Origin: Streptomyces sp. CG 926
Lineage (GTDB): Bacteria; Actinomycetota; Actinomycetes; Streptomycetales; Streptomycetaceae
Length of the DNA stretch: 64,000 bases
NCBI RefSeq assembly: GCF_003148825.1
Contig: NZ_QGGZ01000014.1
Coordinates: 1-64,000 of the forward strand
Direction: 5' to 3'
Position 1 is the first letter of the stretch, and each line of letters begins with the position of its first letter. The translations under genes and the position numbers were made by a program. Shown piece after piece: positions 50,710-58,464 of this stretch. The notes under the pieces were generated by a model. The model had not been told where the DNA came from, did not search any database, and saw nothing but the letters and a program-made list of their open reading frames with translations.

Positions 50710-52221
50710 ATGACGGCGACGACCGCCGCCTCCTCGCCCACCACCACCGGCGGGCACCCGCAGCGCTGGCTGATCCTCGGCGTCATCTGCCTTGCCCAGC
50801 TCACCGTGCTGCTCGACAACACCGTCCTGAGCGTCGCGATCCCCTCGCTGACCTCCGAACTCCACGCGTCCACCACCGACATCCAGTGGATGATCAACGC
50901 GTACTCACTCGTCCAGTCCGGCCTCCTGCTCACCGCGGGCAACGCCGCCGACCGCTACGGCCGCAAGAAGCTCCTGGCCGTAGGACTCGCGCTCTTCGGT
51001 CTCGGCTCGCTCGCCGCCGGACTCGCCGGCTCCACCGAGCAGCTCATCGCCGCACGAGCCGGCATGGGTGTCGGCGGCGCACTCCTGATGACCACCACGC
51101 TCGCCGTCGTCATGCAGATCTTCGACGACTCGGAGCGGGTCAAGGCCATCGCGCTCTGGTCCACCGTCAGCTCGCTCGGCTTCGCCGGCGGCCCGCTGAT
51201 CGGCGGAGTCATCCTGAACCACTTCTGGTGGGGAATGATCTTCCTCGTCAACATACCGGTGGCACTGATCGGCCTGATCGCCGTCCTCAAGCTCGTACCG
51301 GAGTCGAAGAACCCGCAGGGCGAGCGCCCCGACCTGCTCGGCGCGCTGCTCTCCACGATCGGCATGACCGCCGTCGTGTACGCGATCATCACCGGGCCCG
51401 AGCACGGCTGGACCTCCGCCGAGGTACTGCTGCCGGCTGCCGTCGGCGCCGCCGTCCTCGGTGCCTTCGCCCTGTGGGAGCTGCGTACCCCGTACCCGAT
51501 GCTCGACATGCACTTCTTCCGCAACCAGAAGTTCATCGGAGCCATCGGCGGTTCGCTGCTCGTCGTCTTCGGCATGGGCGGCTCGCTCTTCCTCCTGACC
51601 CAGCACCTGCAGTTCGTCCTCGGGTACGAGCCGTTGGAAGCCGGTCTGCGGATGGCCCCGCTCGCCCTGACGATCGTGGGCCTCAACCTGACCGGTCTGG
51701 GCCCGAAGCTCGTGATGAGGATCGGCACGCCGATCGCGGTCCTCACCGGCATGACGCTGGTCTCCGGCGGCCTCACCTCGATCGCCGTGCTCGGTGGGGG
51801 CACGGACGGCAGCTACTGGGGCATGCTCCTGGGCCTGGTCCTGATGGGCGCGGGTATCGCCCTCTCGTCGCCCGCCATGGCCAACGCCATCATGAGCGCG
51901 ATCCCGCCCGAGAAGGCGGGTGTGGGCGCCGGAATCAACGGCACGCTCGCCGAGTTCGGCAACGGACTGGGCGTCGCCGTCCTCGGTGCCGTCCTCAATG
52001 CCCGGTTCGCCGCCCTGGTCGCCGTCACCGCGACATCGCTGCCCGCGGCCCTCGCGGCGGCCGGGAACGAGGCCGAACGGGCCGAGATCTCCGACGCCTT
52101 CGCCTCAGGGCTCCAGACGAGCCAGCTGGTCGGAGCGGCCGCCGTCTTCGCAGGTGGTCTGGTCGCCGCGGCGCTGCTGCGCAGGGCGGAGCGGTACGAG
52201 AAGGGGGACGCGGCTGCATAG
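50710..52221 (+). CDS. MFS multidrug transporter, DHA2 family
   Basis: 503 aa. TM1 carries LILGVICLAQLTVLLDNTVLSVAIPSL (the LDxTVxNVALP signature of 14-TM drug:H+ antiporters). Motif A is GNAADRYGRKKLL, and ALLMTTTLAVVMQIFDDSERVKA plus LGFAGGPLIGGVIL correspond to motif C. The rest is 14 membrane segments. Predicted drug or metabolite efflux. It is followed 43 bp later by a TetR regulator on the same strand and preceded by a perfect inverted-repeat operator, the usual layout for an inducible efflux system. Confidence 0.92.
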   Translation: MTATTAASSPTTTGGHPQRWLILGVICLAQLTVLLDNTVLSVAIPSLTSELHASTTDIQWMINAYSLVQSGLLLTAGNAADRYGRKKLLAVGLALFGLGSLAAGLAGSTEQLIAARAGMGVGGALLMTTTLAVVMQIFDDSERVKAIALWSTVSSLGFAGGPLIGGVILNHFWWGMIFLVNIPVALIGLIAVLKLVPESKNPQGERPDLLGALLSTIGMTAVVYAIITGPEHGWTSAEVLLPAAVGAAVLGAFALWELRTPYPMLDMHFFRNQKFIGAIGGSLLVVFGMGGSLFLLTQHLQFVLGYEPLEAGLRMAPLALTIVGLNLTGLGPKLVMRIGTPIAVLTGMTLVSGGLTSIAVLGGGTDGSYWGMLLGLVLMGAGIALSSPAMANAIMSAIPPEKAGVGAGINGTLAEFGNGLGVAVLGAVLNARFAALVAVTATSLPAALAAAGNEAERAEISDAFASGLQTSQLVGAAAVFAGGLVAAALLRRAERYEKGDAAA

Positions 52222-52264
52222 CATGGCGAACGACCGCTGACAGGTGAGCGCACGGAGGAACGCG

Positions 52265-53041
52265 ATGGTCAAGGCTGCCGACCGGGCCAAGAACCCGGCG
52301 GGTTCCAGCGTGTGGCTCGAACAACGGGCTCCGCGCAGCGGAGGCGGCCCGGCCGGCCTCGACCGCGAACGGATCGTGGCGACCGCGATCCGGATGTTGG
52401 ACGAGGACGGGCTGGGCGGTCTCTCGATGCGCAAGCTCGCCACCGAGCTGGGCGTCACGGCGATGTCGCTCTACTGGTACGTGGACACCAAGGACGACAT
52501 CATCGAGTATGCCGTCGACTCGGTGTACGGGGAGATCGACCTCGACGCGGTCGATGCGGCCGGGGATTGGCAGGACCGGGTCCGTGTCCTCGCTCTGGAC
52601 TACCGGCGAATGCTGGTACGTCACCCGTGGATGTCACCGAGCGCAGGGCGCTACCTGAACATCGGACCGCACGCGATCGCCGTGGGCGCCAAAATTCAGG
52701 AAGCCGTCGGGGCCACCGGTCTGCCGATGCAACGGCAGCCGAGCGCGATGTCGGCCATCTTCCAGTTCGTGTACGGCTACGGCACGATCGAGTCGCAGTT
52801 CGAGCGCCGCGCGGCCGAGGCAGGCATGTCCCAGGACGACTTCTACGGCGAGTCGATCAAGGCCTACCGTGACGATCCGCAGTTTACGGAGGTACTCGAA
52901 CCGATGGCGGAGATCCTCGACGAACGCGCGTCGCACGGCAGCGTCAGCGCCATCTGGGAGCGGGACTTCGCGTACGCCCTCGACATCCTCGTCGCAGGCA
53001 TCGAGGTCATGGTCGCCCGGGAGCGCGCCGGCTCCGCGTGA
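52265..53041 (+). CDS. TetR-family regulator of the MFS pump
   Basis: 258 aa from ATG 52265 (GGAGG 6 nt upstream). HTH at about 35-80: LDRERIVATAIRMLDEDGLG, MRKLATELGVTAMSLYWYVDTKDDII. The C-terminal ligand-binding domain resembles TetR_C (VLALDYRRMLVRHPWMSPSA; FVYGYGTIESQFERRAAEAG). It most likely represses its own operon by binding the 50659-50704 inverted repeat. It is followed by a strong terminator. Confidence 0.9.
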   Translation: MVKAADRAKNPAGSSVWLEQRAPRSGGGPAGLDRERIVATAIRMLDEDGLGGLSMRKLATELGVTAMSLYWYVDTKDDIIEYAVDSVYGEIDLDAVDAAGDWQDRVRVLALDYRRMLVRHPWMSPSAGRYLNIGPHAIAVGAKIQEAVGATGLPMQRQPSAMSAIFQFVYGYGTIESQFERRAAEAGMSQDDFYGESIKAYRDDPQFTEVLEPMAEILDERASHGSVSAIWERDFAYALDILVAGIEVMVARERAGSA

Positions 53042-53343
53042 CCCCGCAGCCGGGGCGCCCGCTCTGCGAGGCGCCCTCCCTACGAGGGCGCCTCGCCGAC
53101 GAGCCTCCCCGCCAGGTGATGCCCAGCCGGCTCTGTGACGGCGCCAGCCGTCGCCGTCCCTCGCATACGGCTCACGCGGCGTCGGAGGGGCAGATCGTGG
53201 AGGCCGGACCGGGGCGGTCCAGCAGTTCTACGATGACGCGTTCCAGGACCCGGCCGGTCTGTCTTGCGGGGCGCTTCACCACTCCGGCCTCCGACCGCGG
53301 CGGCGCGCCGCGCTCCGACGGCCGGCCGCTCGCGTTTCCCGCC
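53042..53343. other. Intergenic region after tetR
   Basis: It contains the tetR terminator (53066-53096). The remainder has no supported gene. Confidence 0.55.
53066..53096 (+). terminator. 13-bp perfect stem terminator of tetR
   Basis: GCGAGGCGCCCTC (53066-53078) pairs with GAGGGCGCCTCGC (53084-53096) around CCTAC, 25 bp after the stop. Confidence 0.85.
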
Positions 53344-53655
53344 TCAGGCTTCGAGCGCCCGCAGGCCGTCGTTCCAACGGGCCCTTCGCTCCTCGGCGTT
53401 CTGTTCCCACCAGGGCACGCCGCGCTCACCGAGGGCCACCTTCGCCGTCTGCACCCGGTCCCGGGCGGCGCGCTCCGCTGCCGCGTCATCGATGCGCCGT
53501 GCGGCGGCCACCGCACGGCGCGCGGCCATCAGGTGGGCGCGCAGCCGGGCGGACGCCCCCGCGGGGACGGCCGGGTCGGTGGCGCGCCAGCGGCGGCCGC
53601 CGATGACGACGTGATGCCCGTCCGGGGTGACGGGCGGCGACGCTTTGCCGTTCAC
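53344..53655 (-). CDS. Small charged helical protein, conserved-looking
   Basis: 103 aa if started at GTG 53655. The recognisable part is HHVVIGGRRWRATDPAVPAG, ASARLRAHLMAARRAVAAAR and KVALGERGVPWWEQNAEERR, ending ARWNDGLRALEA. It is a short beta region followed by long Arg/Ala-rich helices, like hypothetical proteins seen in many Streptomyces. No ribosome-binding site is visible at 53655 and the frame stays open upstream to 53817 with Ser/Ala-rich sequence, so the start is uncertain. Confidence 0.6.
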   Translation of the reverse strand: MNGKASPPVTPDGHHVVIGGRRWRATDPAVPAGASARLRAHLMAARRAVAAARRIDDAAAERAARDRVQTAKVALGERGVPWWEQNAEERRARWNDGLRALEA

Positions 53656-53917
53656 GACCGGCGCGTGCCCGCTGCGGGCAGCCGCAAACCCTCCCGGTAC
53701 CCACCGCCCCCCTGAGGCCTCGGTGTGAAGCCGCTCATCGCCCGCCGAGGCGCCGAGCGCGGCTCGGGGCTCGGCGCTCGACGCCGGTTTGTGGAAAGCG
53801 CCTTCGCCCACCTGCACCGGTTCCGCCGCCTGCGGCGCCGTTGGGAGGTCCGCGACGACACCACGAAGCCTTCCGCACCCTGGGCCGCGCGCTCGTCTGC
53901 CGGCGGCGCTCGGCTCC

Positions 53918-54115
53918 CTACGCCGGCTTCACCGGAACCCAGTAATCCCTCACTTGCCGCAGACGTTCCCGATGGTCTGCAATCCAGTCGTCCGGAGGAA
54001 CGATCGGTACCCGCACGGTGACCATCGACCCCGACTCGTCCTCCACGACCACCTCAGGACAGTCGCGCTCGCCAGTGAGCTGGATGAAGAGGGACGGACC
54101 GTTGCTCATGTCCAT
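53918..54115 (-). pseudogene. C-terminal fragment of a hypothetical protein
   Basis: From 54115 the minus frame reads MDMSNGPSLFIQLTGERDCP, EVVVEDESGSMVTVRVPIVP and DDWIADHRERLRQVRDYWVP, which looks like the end of a cytoplasmic beta-rich protein. Protein-like sequence stops near 54135 (DPLGPDVAW), beyond which the frame is Arg/Pro-rich. A plus-strand gene fragment begins at the same place, suggesting a deletion or recombination joint. Confidence 0.5.
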
Positions 54116-54139
54116 CCAGGCCACGTCCGGTCCCAAGGG

Positions 54140-54295
54140 GTCTTCCTCGTGGCCACCAAGGGTGAACCGTTTCTGCTCAAGGCGACCACCAGCGGCCCCG
54201 ACGCGATCGATCTCGCCTTCACCGGCATCAACAAGCCTGTACAGGTGGACCTTCCGGCCGACAAGGACGTCTACGACCCGGACGACGTCGGCTGA
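54140..54295 (+). pseudogene. C-terminal fragment of an LppX/LprAFG-like lipoprotein
   Basis: VFLVATKGEPFLLKATTSGP, then DAIDLAFTGINKPVQVDLPA and DKDVYDPDDVG, ending in TGA. This matches the last ~50 residues of LppX_LprAFG-type lipoproteins (LKATTxGxDxxDLxFxxxNKPVxIxxP). No signal peptide or N-terminal domain precedes it; upstream sequence belongs to the opposite-strand fragment. Confidence 0.6.
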
Positions 54296-54637
54296 CGTAC
54301 GCCCCGACGTGCCCGCTCCCCATCGCTCCGGCCCCGGCCGACGACGGTGCCGACATCCGGAACGCCCGGCCGGATCCGGCCGGATCGTTGATGTCGGCGC
54401 TGTGGGACGGGTTGTCGGGCGGGGGTGCGGGAAGTCCGGTCCTGGTGGCGCGGGGCGGCCGCCGGCGCCATGCCTCCGCGCTGGTCCTGGCCGACTGGTG
54501 GACAAGCGGTCAGGTGCCTTCGGCGTACTCCTTGGCGTTCGTCACACATCCGACGGCCGCCAGGGGCAACGGGGTTACGCGCGCGCTGCACTGCTCCGGG
54601 CTGCTCGGGTCCGGCTCGTCCCGGGCGCCGGCGCCGG
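54296..54637. other. Intergenic region with probable coding debris
   Basis: No intact gene. A minus-strand TNAKEYAEGT-stop near 54518-54550 looks like a real C-terminus, but the rest of its frame is not protein-like. Confidence 0.4.
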
Positions 54638-55498
54638 TCAGCTGGTCCGTGCGTCCGTGTCGCTGTCCTGCTCGACCGAGTGAAGCAGTTCGATGACACG
54701 TTCCTCGTACCGGACGCGGGCCGGGGAGAAGTCGTACGGCATCTTGCCGATGGCCTCCAGCACGCTCGTCCTCGCCGCGTCTCCTTCCTCGCCCGCGTGC
54801 TCGTCCTCCTGGTCCAGGAGAACGTCGAGGGCCTCGTCCAAGCCGGATCTTTCGCCGGTGACTGCCAGGGCGGTCTCGTGATCACATCGCTGGGCGGCCA
54901 GGTCTTCGATGCGGGGGTCGTCGGGGGACACGGTGTCGTCCAGGGTCGCCTCGGCCTCGGCCAGGCGGTCCTCCTCGGCCCGCAGCTCGGGGTGGGTGGC
55001 CAGGACGATGAACCGGTTGGCCTGGATCGCGGCGCCCAGAGGGCCGAAGACGCGTTCCGTGACCAGGAGGGTATCGAGGTCGGCGGAGCGCAGGGCCCCG
55101 GGCGGTAGAGCGTGCAGACGGCCTGTGACCAGCGGTGAGAGCAGGCCCAGGGGGCTGCCCACCTCACGGAGACGGTTGACGGCGGCCCGCTGGGCCTCGA
55201 TGGCGGCCGCCTTGGTGGCGAGGGACTCCTCCAGGCGGGCCAGCGACTGCTCGATGCCGGTGGCGTCCTCGAAGGCGGCGTGGATGTCGTCCAGGGAGAT
55301 ACCCGCATCGGCCATCTTGCGGATCCACAGCAGGCGGATCATGTCGTCGTATCCGTAGCGGCGGCGGTCATCACCGCCGCGTTCCGGTTCGGCGAGGAGA
55401 CCGATGGCGTGGTAGTGGCGGATGGCGCGGGGTGTGGTCCCGGCGAACGCGGCGGCATCGCCGATCTTGACCCGGCGGGGAATCTCAGGAAAGGGCAT
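54638..55498 (-). CDS. MerR-family transcriptional regulator with effector domain
   Basis: 286 aa from ATG 55498 (AGAGG upstream). HTH at about 8-75: VKIGDAAAFAGTTPRAIRHYHAIGLLAEPE, RRRYGYDDMIRLLWIRKMADAGISLDDIHAAFED. A coiled-coil dimer helix (SLARLEESLATKAAAIEAQR) leads to a ~160-residue C-terminal domain (LRAEEDRLAEAEATLDDTVS ... DFSPARVRYEERVIELLHSV), a TipAS-like or unknown effector region. There is no Cys set typical of metal-sensing MerR proteins. No clear target gene adjoins it. Confidence 0.88.
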   Translation of the reverse strand: MPFPEIPRRVKIGDAAAFAGTTPRAIRHYHAIGLLAEPERGGDDRRRYGYDDMIRLLWIRKMADAGISLDDIHAAFEDATGIEQSLARLEESLATKAAAIEAQRAAVNRLREVGSPLGLLSPLVTGRLHALPPGALRSADLDTLLVTERVFGPLGAAIQANRFIVLATHPELRAEEDRLAEAEATLDDTVSPDDPRIEDLAAQRCDHETALAVTGERSGLDEALDVLLDQEDEHAGEEGDAARTSVLEAIGKMPYDFSPARVRYEERVIELLHSVEQDSDTDARTS

Positions 55499-56164
55499 GC
55501 GAGGGAACCTCTCATCGTCGTGCTCGCCGCCTACTCGACCACATGCCGCTACGGCACATGCAACCTCAGGCCACGACGAGCAGGAACCGGCGGACCGACC
55601 GCGCCGACGAACGATGCATGCCGTGGACAGCCGCCCACAACGTCACGAAGGGTGCCGCGTGCTCGGCGTTGTTCTGCATCAGGGTGGCAACTCAGGACGG
55701 ACCGGTCCTGGGCCGGGCCGGCCGGAACTTCCCAGCGGGCTCCTGGGCTTCGTCCGCCGGTCCCGACGCGCGGGCGCGACGGCCGCGGGTGGCGGAGGCG
55801 TAATGATGACCACCGCAGGTACCCACCCCGTCGGCCACGAGCTCATCATCCGGGCCGCGGCCGCGCAGGGCGCCTACGAGCTGGACACGCTCGTCGGCGC
55901 CGGCGACAGGGACCGAGGCATCGTTCTCCCGTGCGGAGAGCTACGTCCGGGCCGACCACCGGCCACCCCCGCAGACGCGGGCGTGGCCTTCGGACAGGAC
56001 AGGTGCGAGACAGTTGTGGGCGGCTCCGTAGGACTTGGGCCGGCCCGTTCGGGGGCAACGGACTTCGTGGGCTCGGCCCCCGTTCGGTCAGACCGTTTCC
56101 CCTGACCGCCAGAACCGGTTCCGCCCGCTCCGAGGCCTGCGCCGGCACACCGGCGACCTATGGC
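55499..56164. other. Long interval with at most one small truncated ORF
   Basis: From 55803 a plus ORF of 100 aa starts MMTTAGTHPVGHELIIRAAA with GGAGG nearby and looks protein-like for about 40 residues (to VGAGDRDRG). It then becomes low-complexity to its stop at 56105. It may be a truncated gene; I cannot name it. The rest of the interval shows no coding signal. Confidence 0.4.
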
Positions 56165-56590
56165 ATGGTCCGGCTCGATCGGAAGGCGGGACTGGCCGCG
56201 GGCACGCTCGCGTCAGCCGCGTTTCGCCCCGAGCTGCTGGACGCCGCCGTCACCGGGCGGATCACTGACGATCAGTGGCGCCGGCACGTCGCGGAAGATC
56301 TTGCGGAGGTCTGCGGCTCACTGGACGGTGCCCTCGATCTCGTCGACGGCTGGACGGCGCTGGGGCTGGCCGACGCCTTCGACGCGGTCGTCAACACCGC
56401 CCGCATCGGCATGGCCAAACCCGATCCAAGGGTCTTCGAGGCCGCAGCGCAGGCAGTGGGAGTGACGCCTCAGCGATGCCTGTTCGTCGACGACACGGCG
56501 GGCCACGTCGCTGCGGCCCAGGCGGCCGGGCTGACCGGACTGCACTACCGGCATGTCGATGAGCTCAGACTGGCGACGGCGCGGTGGTAA
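56165..56590 (+). pseudogene. HAD-superfamily hydrolase remnant with internal deletion
   Basis: From about ATG 56165 the frame reads RKAGLAAGTLASAAFRPELL, TGRITDDQWRRHVAEDLAEV (HAD cap region), then jumps from LDLVDGW straight to TALGLADAFDAVVNTARIGM, AKPDPRVFEAAAQAVGVTPQ and motif IV CLFVDDTAGHVAAAQAAGL. The motif II strand (LVSNAT-type) and about 30 residues around it are missing, and the N-terminal DxD strand is not found upstream. Without motifs I and II it cannot be a phosphatase. Confidence 0.7.
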
Positions 56591-56631
56591 ATCGATGGAC
56601 GGGCATCGCGGCCTGATCGAGAATGCTCGGC

Positions 56632-57036
56632 ATGACGACGTGAAGAGCACCGGCCGGGCGGCAGCACTGGCGCAAGGTCGGAGCCTGGGACACCGTCCCC
56701 GACGGGGACGGCCGCGCCTGCGCCGCTTGTGGGACGCCCGTCCACTCGTACCAGTACCGACACTATCCTCCCGGTTCCTCCCTGTTCCAACGGTGCGTCG
56801 GATTCGCCTGGTGCTCGGAGTGCCGGATCTACCTCGCGAACATGGTGTACATCCACCCGGAGCGCGTCCTCGTCGACGCCCTCGCTTCGCTCCCCTGCGA
56901 ACAACGTGAACGGATCGCCCGTTCGGAAACACGACTCGTCGAGTTCCTGGACCGACGACTCCGAAACGGGCTGGGCGCCTTTCGTGAACCTGGGCATCGC
57001 CGGTCAGGCGCCGGGCCGATCATCGACCAGGTGTAA
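56632..57036 (+). pseudogene. Zinc-ribbon-like protein with an in-frame stop at codon 4
   Basis: ATG 56632 gives M-T-T and then TGA (56641-56643). The same frame continues without interruption to 57036: RAPAGRQHWRKVGAWDTVPD, GDGRACAACGTPVHSYQYRH, YPPGSSLFQRCVGFAWCSEC, RIYLANMVYIHPERVLVDAL, ASLPCEQRERIARSETRLVE, FLDRRLRNGLGAF. CAACG and CSEC form a plausible zinc ribbon. The body looks intact and there is no alternative ATG/GTG before residue 70 (ATG 56842). Either a recent nonsense mutation, a sequencing error, or an unrecognised start is involved. Confidence 0.62.
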
Positions 57037-57077
57037 ATCCCGTGTGGTGGCGATGGCAGGTCTCGTACAGTGCGTCG

Positions 57078-57578
57078 ATGTCGACTGTACGAGTCATGAC
57101 CGAGGCCGATGTCTCAGCCGTGTCGGAGATTCGGGTGACCGGCTGGAAGGCCGCGTATGCCGGGATCGTCCCCCAGCCCTACCTCGATCGCATGACGGTC
57201 GAGGCGGATGAGCGCCGGCGCCGGCAGTTCTTCACGAAGCCGGACAAGGTCGCCCTCGACCTGGTCGCCGTGGACACAGCGGGTTCGGTGGTGGGTTGGG
57301 CCTGCCTCGGGCCCGCTCGTACGACCGGGGGTGAGCTCTACACCCTGTACGTTCGACCCTCGCTCATCGGGTCCGGCATCGGTCGCGCGCTCCTCCAGGA
57401 CGTACACGCCAACGCTCGGGCTCGTGGCTTCGACTCGGTCCTGTTGTGGGTCTTCGCCGACAACACCAGGGCTCGTCGTTTCTACCAACGAGCCGGGTAC
57501 GTCGCTGACGGCGGCGTCCAGGCGGACGACTACGACGGGGTGTCCGTCACCGAAGTGCGCTACCGCCTCGCCTTGTAG
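57078..57578 (+). CDS. GNAT-family N-acetyltransferase
   Basis: 166 aa from ATG 57078 (MSTVRVMTEADVSAVSEIRV). TGWKAAYAGIVPQPYLDRM is the typical N-terminal part of RimI-like acetyltransferases. The acetyl-CoA motif A is LYTLYVRPSLIGSGIGRALL, with R/Q-x-x-G-x-G/A as SLIGSGIG. LLWVFADNTRARRFYQRAGY is motif B, with the conserved Tyr. TACAGT (57066-57071) six bases before the ATG and no Shine-Dalgarno sequence suggest leaderless transcription. The substrate amine is unknown. Confidence 0.9.
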   Translation: MSTVRVMTEADVSAVSEIRVTGWKAAYAGIVPQPYLDRMTVEADERRRRQFFTKPDKVALDLVAVDTAGSVVGWACLGPARTTGGELYTLYVRPSLIGSGIGRALLQDVHANARARGFDSVLLWVFADNTRARRFYQRAGYVADGGVQADDYDGVSVTEVRYRLAL

Positions 57579-57774
57579 CGAGGTACGACCGGATGCCCGG
57601 CTCCCCTGCCTGACGGGTGCACGGGGGTGTACGGGGGGTACGGGGCGTACGGGCTCCGGTCGGGGCGGTGCGGCGTCGGCGCCGATGCCGGCCGGAATGC
57701 GGCTGGACAGTGCGCACGCGCCGCCGGAGCATGGCGCGCAGATGCGAGGCCTTTCCAGCGGAAGGACCGTCAGG

Positions 57775-58368
57775 ATGAGTGCGGACGATGGGGAATCGGG
57801 CGGTCGGCGGCCCTGGGAGCGCTCGCGCGCCGACGGCAACCCCGGACCTGCGGAGCCTCTGGGATCGGCGGGACCTATGGGACCTGTGGGACCCGGCGCG
57901 CCAGGAGGACTCCCCCACGGTCCGATCCCTCCCGGCGCGCGCATGCCGGACGCCGTACGGAACCTTCGCGTACTGATGATGGTCCTGGGCGGCATGCAGG
58001 CCGTTCTCGGACTGGCTCTGGTGACCAACAGCGTGGCCGTCGCCACCTCCCTCTGGGGCGAGGGCGACGCCGACACTCCGTGCTGCACCACCCCGGGCGA
58101 GGATCACGCCGGGATGGTCGTGTTCGCCGGCTTACTCGTCCTCGGGGTCGCCGCATGGGGGGTCACCACCGCTCTCAAGTTCCCCACGCGCCATCAGGTT
58201 CTACGCATCTCCGCCTTCGTCTACGGATGGACGGCCCTGCCCTTCAGCTGGGCGTTCTTCCAGGTGATACCCCTGCTGGGATTCGCCTGGCTCGTGCCGG
58301 CGATCCTTGCGATCGTCCGGCCGAACCAGCCGGAGAGCCGCGCGTGGTTCGACCAGCAACCGACATGA
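57775..58368 (+). CDS. Four-helix membrane protein with Gly/Pro-rich N-terminus
   Basis: 197 aa from ATG 57775 (GGAAGGA upstream). The first ~70 residues are disordered and Gly/Pro-rich (PAEPLGSAGPMGPVGPGAPG). Then come four transmembrane segments: LRVLMMVLGGMQAVLGLALV, GMVVFAGLLVLGVAAWGVTT, ISAFVYGWTALPFSWAFFQV and LLGFAWLVPAILAIVRPNQP. A CC pair (DADTPCCTTPGED) sits in the first extracytoplasmic loop. The family is widespread in Streptomyces but uncharacterised. Confidence 0.82.
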   Translation: MSADDGESGGRRPWERSRADGNPGPAEPLGSAGPMGPVGPGAPGGLPHGPIPPGARMPDAVRNLRVLMMVLGGMQAVLGLALVTNSVAVATSLWGEGDADTPCCTTPGEDHAGMVVFAGLLVLGVAAWGVTTALKFPTRHQVLRISAFVYGWTALPFSWAFFQVIPLLGFAWLVPAILAIVRPNQPESRAWFDQQPT

Positions 58369-58464
58369 CCCCGAGCGGCGGACGACCCCGGGCGGCGGAC
58401 CGGCGGGCGTACGGCGCGGGAGGGTTCCCCGACGGAAGGAACGATCCTCTGCGGGGCCTCCCGG

